Positions 1-7,626 of a stretch of 64,000 nt of DNA are shown here, one piece after another. How positions within the stretch are numbered: position 1 is the first letter of the stretch; every line of letters starts with the position of its first letter. The position numbers and the translations under genes are program-made. The stretch is from NCBI RefSeq assembly GCF_900109075.1, contig NZ_FNYS01000005.1, positions 1 through 64,000 of the forward strand. The letters run 5' to 3'. The notes under the pieces are model-generated. The model saw only the letters and a list, made by a program, of their open reading frames with translations. It was not told where the DNA came from and did no database searches. Origin of the DNA: Myroides marinus. Lineage in GTDB: Bacteria; Bacteroidota; Bacteroidia; Flavobacteriales; Flavobacteriaceae.

Positions 1-65
1 ATTTCTTTGATTTTCATCTTAATGATACTTTTTATCATGGTCGTTGAGATAGGTTTATTAGCCAT
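1..65 (-). CDS. istA: IS21-family transposase IstA, N-terminal fragment
   Basis: An ATG at 63-65 on the minus strand opens a frame that runs off the window after 21 codons. The peptide starts MANKPIS and is lysine/isoleucine rich, resembling the start of Bacteroidota IstA proteins, which carry a helix-turn-helix followed by a DDE domain. Only the extreme N-terminus is visible, so no catalytic residue can be checked. The adjoining tandem repeats at 115-330 are the main support for the call. Whether the element is intact cannot be told. Confidence 0.5.
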   Translation of the reverse strand, partial: MANKPISTTMIKSIIKMKIKE

Positions 66-114
66 AACTTTGTGATTTTTAATCACAATTTACACTAAAA
101 AACTAAGCTCAGAA

Positions 115-330
115 CTGTTCAGTTTGCACCGGAATCATCTGTTCAGTTTGCACCGGAATTACCTGTTCAGTTTGCACCGGAATTACCTGTTCAGTTTAGG
201 CCGGAATTACCTGTTCAGTTTAAACCGGAATTACCTGTTCAGTTTAAACCGGAATTACCTGTTCAGTTTAAACCGGAATTACCTGTTCAGTTTAGACCGG
301 AATTACCTGTTCAGTTTAGACCGGAATACC
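115..330. repeat. Nine tandem 24-bp repeats at an IS21-like end
   Basis: Nine head-to-tail 24-bp units fill this stretch with no spacer. The consensus is CTGTTCAGTTT-RRR-CCGGAAT-TAC. Variation is confined to the three bases in the middle (GCA, AGG, AAA, AGA) and the last three bases. Neighbouring units share variants (GCA three times, then AGG, AAA three times, AGA twice), which suggests stepwise duplication. They are probably transposase-binding sites of the IS end. Because 24 is a multiple of three they also give an open frame with an octapeptide repeat, which is not regarded as a gene. Confidence 0.9.
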
Positions 331-344
331 CACCATAGAAATCA

Positions 345-383
345 ATTAACTAGCTATCTCATTCAAAAAGATAACTAGTTAAT
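345..383. other. AT-rich inverted repeat flanking the IS end
   Basis: ATTAACTAG at 345-353 is the exact reverse complement of 375-383, and TATCT at 355-359 pairs with 369-373, leaving a nine-base loop. No T-run follows on either strand, so it is not a convincing terminator. It lies just outside the IS boundary, between the element and the next gene. Confidence 0.4.
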
Positions 384-493
384 TCATGTTACTATTGCTA
401 AAAAGTCGTTTAGATTAGATGATTCTAAAGTATAAACATCAAGTTTTTTAAACTGAAAATCAATTATTTTTGGGTAAATTCTATTTTATTAAG

Positions 494-1360
494 TTACAGA
501 TATTCAAGTAGTTCTTTTAGCTTTTGAGTATTAGAATTATTAATAGTAAGAGCTGAATTGTAAGTTACCTTTGGTTCTCCTGGTATTGTTAAAAAGAAAG
601 CCATAGCTTCTACTTCAGAGCCATATTTATCTACTAATTCACATTTTGCCTCCTTCATAGCTTTCGTAAACAAGTTTAAATTTTTTTGTTTAATTGACTC
701 ATAGTCAAATCCTTTTTTAAACAGAGGTACAATTTGTGTATCATAAAAATCAATAAGCACATCAATAAAGTTAGATAAGCCATAGACGATATCATCTTCA
801 TCAGAAACATAACACCACTCTTCTGCAACCCATTCATAATTTTGATGTATTGTTTTTAAACTTTGTTTGGTTGAAACTGCAGTATAACCTGTTAGGCAAT
901 CATTATCTAAAATAATAGATAATCCATAAACTTGTTCTTTTTTCTTTTTAAAAGAATGATACAGATAATCAAATTCATTAATAACAGCTGTCTTTAAGTC
1001 TATCAAATGCGTGTCATACCACGTGTCAAAAATTGGGTTTTGATTAGTTTCTTGTGCTTTAGAAGACCAATATGTATTGGCTTGACAAACTCGACTTACA
1101 TCATCTAGCCCATCCTTCCCTAAAGAAAGATCCAATTTAGTACAAAGTAGACCATGAAGTAACGCTAACTCCTCTCTTATTTTTTGTTCACATATATAAC
1201 TTGATATAGCCTTATGCTCTTCTTCTTGTGTTTTATTTTTGCTTGGATCAGAATAGTATGTCTTTATTCTGTCTATAGATCGTACAAATTGATCTAGAGA
1301 AGCGATAATCTTTAAAGTCTCCTCTCCTGTTAATTTAATTTCCTTATTATTTGGATTCAT
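494..1360 (-). CDS. DUF4303-like hypothetical protein
   Basis: 288-residue soluble protein with no signal peptide or membrane segment. The segment around residues 145-185 (YGLSIILDN, then TGYTAVST, then the EEWCY motif) resembles DUF4303 proteins, a family of unknown function sometimes found near toxins or polymorphic loci. The C-terminal part (MAFFLTIPGE) also fits weakly. The N-terminal ~110 residues are helical and not recognised. Start is the ATG at 1358-1360. It stands alone between the IS end and a 425-bp gap, so context says nothing about its job. The family call is tentative. Confidence 0.55.
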   Translation of the reverse strand: MNPNNKEIKLTGEETLKIIASLDQFVRSIDRIKTYYSDPSKNKTQEEEHKAISSYICEQKIREELALLHGLLCTKLDLSLGKDGLDDVSRVCQANTYWSSKAQETNQNPIFDTWYDTHLIDLKTAVINEFDYLYHSFKKKKEQVYGLSIILDNDCLTGYTAVSTKQSLKTIHQNYEWVAEEWCYVSDEDDIVYGLSNFIDVLIDFYDTQIVPLFKKGFDYESIKQKNLNLFTKAMKEAKCELVDKYGSEVEAMAFFLTIPGEPKVTYNSALTINNSNTQKLKELLEYL

Positions 1361-1753
1361 ATTTCCTCTTTTTTACTTCTATCTCTAGGAGATTTACCAA
1401 AGTGTAAGATAAGTATAAAAACAGATTTTATATATCCCTGATATTATTGATTTTATATAGTATCTATATTCTTTATTAGAATATATTTCTCCTATTATAC
1501 GTTTATAATTAACTTTAACTCGATAGAAACCTGTAAATATATACCCTCATTGGGATGTATAATTCCTAAAGTAATTATATGCCTACTAAATTTAACTCCT
1601 TGCTTATATTTTTAAAATAAGGAGTCATTGAATACTGAAGTATTCCACTATAAAACTACTAACTTTGGTATAAAAGTGAATTAAAATTTACTTTATGGAT
1701 AAAGCTCTATTAATATTAATCTAAATTATTATATCAGTAAATAACCCGCTTAA
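1361..1753. other. Intergenic gap without recognised gene
   Basis: About 390 bases of AT-rich DNA between two minus-strand genes. No frame of useful length, RNA gene or repeat was recognised. The right end abuts the terminator at 1754-1782. It presumably includes the promoter of the 494-1360 gene, but no clear TAnnTTTG box was found. Confidence 0.5.
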
Positions 1754-1782
1754 AAAATGCTGTAGTCTACCTACAGCATTTT
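1754..1782 (-). terminator. Intrinsic terminator of the serine hydrolase gene
   Basis: A perfect 12-bp stem (AAAATGCTGTAG at 1754-1765 with 1771-1782) and five-base loop is followed on the minus strand by a T-run. It lies four bases after the stop codon of the minus-strand gene at 1787. Confidence 0.85.
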
Positions 1783-1786
1783 CTTT

Positions 1787-3340
1787 TTACAACTGTTTAA
1801 TCTTTTCTATAATAGCTCTTACATTATCATTCTTAGGATCTAGTGCTAGGGACTTTTCATAGTTCAGTAGCGCATTCTTATAATCTTTATTTAAATAATA
1901 AGCCTCTGCTAAGCTATCGTATAAATTAGCATTACTACTATCATTTGACACAGCTAATTTGAATATATCAATAGCCTTATCTATTTCATTAGCATTGATT
2001 AACTCATATCCGAAATTGTTCAAATAAAAAGATCCAGATAGATAATGATTAGTATCCTTCTTTAAGGTTTGGTACTTCCTTTTAGCAGATTTAAAGTTCT
2101 GTTTAAACTCAGTAGATAATAAAGACACAAGATTAATCTTAGGATACATAATCAGCTCTGTTTCTATTTGATTATAGAGATGCCCCCAATCATCTTGAGC
2201 AACTTCAGAATTGTTATTCATAATCACTATCATTCCGTAACTGGAGTCAGGACAAATTAGTATACCACTTTGAACACCATTAGACGTTCCTGTTTTTCCA
2301 TGATAAGCCCCTTCTTTTTGTCCATAGCCTACATCCCATAAATATCCTTTATCATCTCCTTCTACCTCATCTTTGAACAATAAACGAGAAGACTCTTTTA
2401 TAAATGGAGATTGATCTTCTAATTGAAACTGCATGAACTTAATCAAATCTGGAAAATTACTTATCATTCCATGGGATCCGCCTAACAAAGGATTTTTTAG
2501 CAGTGGAGCAATCTTTCCATTCTCATCAAAACTAATTGCTAATTGCTCTCTATACTTTTCATATTCGTATAGATGGGTATTAGGCAAATCAAGTTCCACT
2601 AGAAAATCTTGTACTAAGTCCTTATATGATTTGTGATATACCTGCTCTAAAACATAAGCTAAAAGCTCCGGTCCTACTGAATTATATTCATATAGCGTTC
2701 CTGGTTTCTTATCTAGCTCCACTGTCTTTAGTTCCTCTAGTAAATCAGGCATCTCATACGCAAAAGCATTATTTTCATACTTCCCTTCCCTTACTTCCTG
2801 ATATATTGTAGCTAACCTTTCAGGAGCCTTATCTTTAAGCCCTAATGTATGAGTCAATAAGTTTTGGATAGTAATAGGAGTTCCCTCAAACTGAAGGTTA
2901 GGGTAATCGCGATCTAGATACATCTTAATGTCATCATCTAAAGATATCTTATGTTCTAAAACTGCTCTAGCAACTAAAGAACCAGTAAATGTCTTAGTAA
3001 TTGAAGCGATTTCATACAATGTATTATCATTTGGCCTTTGTTTCGAGACCGAATCTAACACTCCATAGTACTGCTTATAAACTTCTCCATTTCTATAAAT
3101 AGCTATAGCTAGTGAGTTTATATTTCCTTTTTGTAGAGTTTCATTTGCATACTGATCGATAATACGACTAAGCTCTTGAAATGATTTACTTCTCTTTTGT
3201 TTGGTCTCTTTCCTAATCTCACTCCACAGACTAACTATACTTCTATTATCATCAGTATTAAGTTTGTTATACGCAGAACTAGCTATCCCAGTCAATGGAA
3301 TACAAAAAAGAACAAAGGAAGTAAGTAATTTATTTCTCAT
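1787..3340 (-). CDS. Serine hydrolase (class C beta-lactamase-like) with C-terminal TPRs
   Basis: 517 residues. Residues 1-20 form a Sec signal peptide, so the protein is periplasmic or exported. A class C beta-lactamase/peptidase S12 domain (about 60-390) has the catalytic SITK at 113-116 and HGKTG at 347-351. The third motif, normally YSN, reads Y219-N220-S221, so the usual Asn position is Ser and the preceding residue is Asn. The tail (about 425-517) contains at least two TPR-like helical pairs, ending in ALNYEKSLALDPKN-type sequence. Likely a peptidase or esterase on cell-wall or peptide substrates; true beta-lactamase activity is not implied. It is a single gene with its own terminator. 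Confidence 0.85.
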   Translation of the reverse strand: MRNKLLTSFVLFCIPLTGIASSAYNKLNTDDNRSIVSLWSEIRKETKQKRSKSFQELSRIIDQYANETLQKGNINSLAIAIYRNGEVYKQYYGVLDSVSKQRPNDNTLYEIASITKTFTGSLVARAVLEHKISLDDDIKMYLDRDYPNLQFEGTPITIQNLLTHTLGLKDKAPERLATIYQEVREGKYENNAFAYEMPDLLEELKTVELDKKPGTLYEYNSVGPELLAYVLEQVYHKSYKDLVQDFLVELDLPNTHLYEYEKYREQLAISFDENGKIAPLLKNPLLGGSHGMISNFPDLIKFMQFQLEDQSPFIKESSRLLFKDEVEGDDKGYLWDVGYGQKEGAYHGKTGTSNGVQSGILICPDSSYGMIVIMNNNSEVAQDDWGHLYNQIETELIMYPKINLVSLLSTEFKQNFKSAKRKYQTLKKDTNHYLSGSFYLNNFGYELINANEIDKAIDIFKLAVSNDSSNANLYDSLAEAYYLNKDYKNALLNYEKSLALDPKNDNVRAIIEKIKQL

Positions 3341-3421
3341 AAACTAAAGATACACTAATTAAAGTAGTTAGTACTACATCTACTATAATTGAATTTATCT
3401 TTTTGAAACAGTCCTAAAAGA

Positions 3422-4828
3422 TTATTCAGTCATTACATCAATATACATATTTACAAAATCAAATAATACGCTCGCTTTTATCTCTCTAAAAAAATCATAA
3501 CCTATATTACCATCTAATATCCTGGGATGTGCACTCATAAGTCTTATGTCATATGCTAATATTTGTGATCCTTTAGAATAATTAATTGGCTTATCCTGCA
3601 ATTTTATTTGGGTATCTTTTACAATATCATAAGGAATATCCTCTTTCATTTTAGTTATTGTACTTGCATTTAATGGCTTTTTATAAGCAAAAGTATCCAC
3701 CTCTATCTTGTTCTTATACCTATTATAAAAATTTGTATCTATTTCCACAAATGCCTCTGCTCCTGTATCTACAAACCCAACAAAAGGAATATCATTTATT
3801 TTAATCTGAGCATATAATTCATTATTTCTAAAATAGATGTTTTGTTCTTTTTGCCTCTTTAAATCCTTAGGAAATACTATTTTTTTCTTATTCACGTCAA
3901 TTACAAGTCTTTCTAAGGCAATCATTGTAGGCAAACCCACTACTACATCTGTTCGTTCAATAAATCGCTTAATTTTATCTAATCTATTAGATTCTTGTAT
4001 TGATGATTTAGTAAACATAGACATAACATCATCTTCAAATACTGTTACAGGTACATTATACAATGTAATTCCACCAAATGAAATAGAATCTGCAAGATAA
4101 TTTTGAGCATCTAAATCCTGACCATTCATTAATGTTTTGAATTCATCATTAGACTCAGAAAACTGTATCTTTCTTAACCCCATCTTCTCTGCTAGATGTT
4201 TTCTTACTGTGAAATATTCAGATACACCTGTATCAAATGCTGTCTTATGTTTTTGTCCATTGTAAACTATGTCAAAAGTTATCACATCTTTATCATCAAA
4301 TTCTACTGAATTCAAACTATCAGATCTAACTATTCTAAGTTCTTTTTCTTTACTAAGCGTTTTTATATAAACATCCCTAGTTTTAAAAAAATACTGCCAT
4401 TGAGATAATCCTTCTCCATCAAGATTACCATTTTCAACAATCTCTTTGAATGCCCTTTCACTTACTTTTAAAGCTTCTTTAAATTTATTTGCTTTTATAT
4501 ATAGAAGGCTTAGTTCATTACAAAATTCTGGCAATCTCGTATTATCATGAGATATAATTTTTTCAATATAAAGAATAGCAGTATCAGTCTGTCCTCTATA
4601 AACAGCTGTTTTATATTTATAAAAGTAATCTATAAATTCAGTCAATATTTTATCGCTAACTAATTGATCATAGAGGGGTTTTGCTGTAAAAAAATCATCA
4701 TTAATCAGTGAATTATACAATTCTAAACCTCGGGAATATATAGTAGCCTGTTCTTTTTCAGTATTATTTTGTCCAAAACAAAACACATTTACCCCTAATA
4801 GAATATATATAATTACTGTTTTTTTCAT
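3422..4828 (-). CDS. Secreted retropepsin-like aspartyl protease with two DTG motifs
   Basis: 468 residues. Residues 1-20 are a signal peptide ending FCFGQ. Residues 25-165 are helical and TPR-like. The C-terminal half has two aspartic protease-like halves: AFDTG at 197-201 with a VVVGLP segment near 296-300, and GFVDTG at 351-356 followed by a GNIGYDF-type segment. Two DTG motifs in one chain recall eukaryotic pepsin-type duplication, while bacterial members of Asp_protease_2 often have one or two. Probably a periplasmic or surface protease of unknown substrate. The neighbour at 1787-3340 is 82 bases downstream in the same direction, so co-expression is possible. Confidence 0.75.
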   Translation of the reverse strand: MKKTVIIYILLGVNVFCFGQNNTEKEQATIYSRGLELYNSLINDDFFTAKPLYDQLVSDKILTEFIDYFYKYKTAVYRGQTDTAILYIEKIISHDNTRLPEFCNELSLLYIKANKFKEALKVSERAFKEIVENGNLDGEGLSQWQYFFKTRDVYIKTLSKEKELRIVRSDSLNSVEFDDKDVITFDIVYNGQKHKTAFDTGVSEYFTVRKHLAEKMGLRKIQFSESNDEFKTLMNGQDLDAQNYLADSISFGGITLYNVPVTVFEDDVMSMFTKSSIQESNRLDKIKRFIERTDVVVGLPTMIALERLVIDVNKKKIVFPKDLKRQKEQNIYFRNNELYAQIKINDIPFVGFVDTGAEAFVEIDTNFYNRYKNKIEVDTFAYKKPLNASTITKMKEDIPYDIVKDTQIKLQDKPINYSKGSQILAYDIRLMSAHPRILDGNIGYDFFREIKASVLFDFVNMYIDVMTE

Positions 4829-5003
4829 TATCTCTCTTTTAAAACAAAAACTAATATATACTAGTTCATTAATCTATTTACGATATAAAGTTTTTTATAG
4901 ATTAAATCATCTGATATAGAACTAACTTTTATTGAGTATTTTCAGTTAGTTACTAGGCTTCTGAAATTTGTTAAACCTTTTAAACAAATGTATAAAACAA
5001 GAA

Positions 5004-5041
5004 CATCCATAAAATACCGTTAAGATGGTATTTTATGGATG
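5004..5041 (-). terminator. Long hairpin after the FAD monooxygenase gene
   Basis: CATCCATAAAATACC at 5004-5018 is the exact reverse complement of 5027-5041, giving a 15-bp stem with an eight-base loop. On the minus strand it is followed by TTCTTGTTTT, a weak T-tract, and it lies ~57 bases after the minus-strand stop at 5098. Likely a terminator. Confidence 0.65.
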
Positions 5042-5097
5042 CTTATATTAAATTCATTACTAGAGTATACCCTATAAAAAACAAATAAGAAACTTAC

Positions 5098-6225
5098 CTA
5101 CACCTCCTGCAACTCAAACATCATCTTAATCTGCTTATCCTTTAAAAAAGAAGGTAGAAGCTTAAAAGCAGTATTGCGAGCGGTGGTGATAATAGGATTG
5201 CTCAACTGAGCGATTTGACCTAGCTTCCAACTTTCACAAACGATGCCATGTGCCTTTTTACGACGAATAGCTGTAAAACTTTGGAAAGCTTCCTCTAAAG
5301 AGACTTTTTCTAAAAGTTTACTGATAACGTACACATCCTCGATACCTTGGCAAGCTCCTTGGCCTAGATTAGGAGTTGTCGCATGAGCAGCATCACCTAT
5401 TAGACAACTCTTGCCTAAAGACCACTCTTGTATCAGCGGCAAATCATATATTTTGTTTAAGAAGATCTCCTCTTCTGCTGTTTGCATTATCATGTCTTTG
5501 ACTAGAGGACAACAATCTTTTATCAGCGTATTCAGGTCTTTATTTTGAAGATATTTATCTTCATTGACTAAGAAATACCAATATACTTGCTTATCTAATA
5601 GCTTCACAAAACCAAAGCGATCTCCTCTGCCCCAACCTTCTAGGGCAATATTATTATACTTATCAGATAGTTCAAAATCAAGCACACCACGCCAGCACAC
5701 TTGCTTAGCATCTCGTAGCGTATATTCACCATATAGAGCCTGTCTAACCTTAGAGCGTATTCCATCAGCCCCTATTACGTATTCATGAGATGCACTAGTA
5801 CCATCTGTAAACTGAAGAGTATATAAACCATCATCACCCTGATTAAGCTCCTCTAAGCGCTTATTTAGTATAATATGCTCCATACCCACCTCATCTACTA
5901 AAACTTTGTGTAATTCGCTTCTATGAATCGCTACATTAGCTAATTGATACTTCTTTTCGAATGGAGTTAAATCAGATTGTGTAAGTACTTTCAGATTCAT
6001 ATCTGTCAACATCACTGTAGAAATACGAGTTCCTCTTGGAGTCAATTTATCAAAAATTCCAAGATGACGGTAGACCTGCATTGCATTATTTGCGATAGCG
6101 ATACCAGCACCTACTGGCTTTAATTGCGCTGTAGATTCATACACAACAAAAGAAATATTTGCTTTCTTTAAAGCTATTGCCATAGTTAACCCTGCTATAC
6201 CTGCACCAATAATTGCTACTTTCAT
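5098..6225 (-). CDS. FAD-dependent aromatic-type monooxygenase
   Basis: 375 residues of the class A flavoprotein hydroxylase family. GAGIAG at 7-12 is the dinucleotide-binding motif, followed by a VYE acidic end of strand 2. The middle DGIRSKVR is the conserved DG motif, and near 275 GDAAHATTP is the second FAD-contact motif. No signal peptide, so cytosolic. Such enzymes insert one oxygen atom using NAD(P)H; the substrate cannot be told. Salicylate/urate-hydroxylase-like members are closest by eye. It is not obviously the tetracycline-inactivating TetX, because the characteristic TetX N-terminal and substrate-pocket sequence is absent. It is a lone gene with a terminator-like hairpin downstream. 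Confidence 0.85.
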   Translation of the reverse strand: MKVAIIGAGIAGLTMAIALKKANISFVVYESTAQLKPVGAGIAIANNAMQVYRHLGIFDKLTPRGTRISTVMLTDMNLKVLTQSDLTPFEKKYQLANVAIHRSELHKVLVDEVGMEHIILNKRLEELNQGDDGLYTLQFTDGTSASHEYVIGADGIRSKVRQALYGEYTLRDAKQVCWRGVLDFELSDKYNNIALEGWGRGDRFGFVKLLDKQVYWYFLVNEDKYLQNKDLNTLIKDCCPLVKDMIMQTAEEEIFLNKIYDLPLIQEWSLGKSCLIGDAAHATTPNLGQGACQGIEDVYVISKLLEKVSLEEAFQSFTAIRRKKAHGIVCESWKLGQIAQLSNPIITTARNTAFKLLPSFLKDKQIKMMFELQEV

Positions 6226-6649
6226 ATCTCCTTGATTTACTTGATAATTACTGCTATTCTTTTAATCTTACAAAGTGTAATAACCTCATTAGGCTAAAAA
6301 ACATCTCAATACAAAACTACGACTCTTATCATTCTATATTTCTCAAGTGGGAACTTATTTCCACTTTCTTCCTAAAATGTCTTAAAAGGTCCATTTTATT
6401 CCAAAAAACTCCATTTTAAAAACCACAAACAACTGAATATAAATATATAAATAAAAACTTAAGATGTTTCGCTTCGGAGGCTCTGCGGAAAAGTTCAGTA
6501 CTTGTTCGGAAAGAGAGGCTATTTTCCGAAGACTTTCAAATGGCTTCCAAATGAGTTCCCGAAGAAAGTCTTCTAAACCTCTTTTAGCCTTCTTATCTAG
6601 CAATGAGATTTATGTAAATATTTTGGTTCAATTTGAGACTTGCTAATTA
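6226..6649. other. Intergenic region with structured repeat-like core
   Basis: A 424-base gap. The first ~230 bases are plain AT-rich DNA upstream of the FAD monooxygenase. The remainder carries the relatively GC-rich structured block described at 6464-6600. Open frames on both strands here look like shadows of that block rather than genes. Confidence 0.5.
6464..6600. repeat. Structured, GC-rich extragenic repeat-like element
   Basis: The stretch has nested inverted repeats: TTCGGAAA at 6505-6512 pairs with 6523-6530, and GAAGACTTT at 6528-6536 pairs exactly with 6565-6573. The two stems share bases, so they would be mutually exclusive. Base composition differs from the surrounding AT-rich spacer. 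It resembles interspersed extragenic repeats in flavobacterial genomes, but no second copy occurs in this window, so repetition is inference. Confidence 0.4.
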
Positions 6650-6946
6650 CTATCTTATTCTCTTGTAAACTGTAGCCTTATCGTTATTAATCAACGTTAA
6701 CACATCATCTTTTACAGTAAAGTTAGCCTTAAGATAAACCTCAGCGCCTTGTTTTTTATCAGATTTTAATATCAAATCTTTGTTCTCTACTTCATAAACA
6801 CCTTGTTGGTAGCTGTTTTGTTCACACATCTTTACAACTTGAAAGCTTTTAGCAGCTTCAAAGTACAAACGCTCTTTATTCTCCACATTCTCCCATGTAC
6901 CTGTAAACTCATCCTTCTTAAGATATTTATTATTTAGTGTAGTCAA
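6650..6946 (-). CDS. Small hypothetical protein coupled to a DoxX-like gene
   Basis: 98 residues, no signal peptide or membrane segment. The sequence alternates charged and hydrophobic residues with the pattern TGTWENVE... VYEVENKDLILKS... LTLINNDKATVYK, suggesting a small beta-rich (lipocalin-like) fold. There is no ATG at its head. The frame opens with TTG at 6944-6946, overlapping the TGA of the upstream gene as TTGA, which suggests translational coupling. The function is unknown; the shared operon with the membrane protein at 6943-7470 is the only clue. Confidence 0.6.
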   Translation of the reverse strand: MTTLNNKYLKKDEFTGTWENVENKERLYFEAAKSFQVVKMCEQNSYQQGVYEVENKDLILKSDKKQGAEVYLKANFTVKDDVLTLINNDKATVYKRIR

Positions 6947-7470
6947 TAGTACAAAAAACCAATGAATACCACAGGGATATAAAGATACTTCACTTTGCTA
7001 AACTTAGTAAACCAGTTTGGTCTCTCAACTGTATCAAACAAAGGTGGTTCTTGAATAAGTAACTTAAAAAACACCTTATAATCAGAAACAAATATAAAAA
7101 TTCCCATAGCCAATAATAATGTAGCCATTCCCTTAGCACCTTCAATATCATAGGCAAAGTCTACCATCACAATATTAACCATATAAGTCAAGAACAAGAT
7201 TACACCTATACGAGTAGTCTTTCTGAAAAATAATAACAAAGAACTCGCAATTTGCGTAACCGCTATAATAGTCCCATACCAATATGAATATCCATAGTAA
7301 TACCACGTCAATTGAAATCCTGATAATGAAGAAATAGGTTTATCATACACACTAGGTTGGGTAGTGAACTGTGTTTCTAATAACTTGGCAAAGGCATAAG
7401 AGATAATAATAGTAGCAATAAAATACCTACAAAAAGTGTATAAGTATAAGTGTAATTTTTTTAGATCCAT
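6943..7470 (-). CDS. DoxX-like integral membrane protein
   Basis: 175 residues with about four membrane segments (roughly 10-28, 63-82, 88-106, 112-130) and a final hydrophobic segment at 158-174. The layout and the GxxAxLLLA-type segment resemble DoxX/DoxX-like small membrane proteins, whose biochemical role is mostly undefined. It is the first gene of a two-gene unit. Its stop codon overlaps the TTG start of the next gene, and it begins at an ATG at 7468-7470. The family assignment rests on topology more than motifs. Confidence 0.6.
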   Translation of the reverse strand: MDLKKLHLYLYTFCRYFIATIIISYAFAKLLETQFTTQPSVYDKPISSLSGFQLTWYYYGYSYWYGTIIAVTQIASSLLLFFRKTTRIGVILFLTYMVNIVMVDFAYDIEGAKGMATLLLAMGIFIFVSDYKVFFKLLIQEPPLFDTVERPNWFTKFSKVKYLYIPVVFIGFLYY

Positions 7471-7578
7471 TTTTCAATCTGGGTTAGTTAGGTTAGTTGA
7501 TAAAAACAAATCTAAATTAATTTCTTTAACTACAAATAAAAATATCAGAAAAGCATTTAATTCACATATCGAACTAAA

Positions 7579-7611
7579 AAAAGCGTTATAACTAATTGTC
7601 ATAACGCTTTT
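7579..7611 (-). terminator. Terminator of the MscS gene
   Basis: AAAAGCGTTAT at 7579-7589 pairs exactly with 7601-7611 around an 11-base loop, with a T-run following on the minus strand. It lies just after the mscS-like stop codon at 7627. Confidence 0.88.
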
Positions 7612-7626
7612 CTTTATTTATCTAGA

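Larger units (their letters stand above)
1..335 (-). mobile_element. Partial IS21-family insertion sequence (5' end)
   Basis: The first ~335 bases look like one end of an IS21-type element transcribed leftwards. They hold the first codons of a transposase reading off the window edge, a ~50-base leader, and nine 24-bp tandem repeats at the outer end. IS21 family members typically carry multiple terminal repeats and begin with TG; on the minus strand candidate TG ends lie at 335-334 or 332-331, just outside the last repeat. The other end, istB and any target duplication are outside the window, so the family call is inference from the protein start plus repeat architecture. Confidence 0.6.

Noticed and set aside
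115..330. Possible CRISPR array
   Set aside because: The units are directly adjacent with no unique spacers and no cas genes nearby.
124..378. 84-codon frame with octapeptide repeat (RNYLFSL)
   Set aside because: It is only the translation of the nine 24-bp DNA repeats, starts with TTG and has no protein-like remainder.
5098..6225. Tetracycline-inactivating TetX
   Set aside because: Only the general FAD hydroxylase motifs match; TetX-specific segments are not present.
6382..6603. 73-codon minus-strand frame
   Set aside because: It overlaps the structured repeat block and a facing frame of similar quality; no start context or protein-like pattern.
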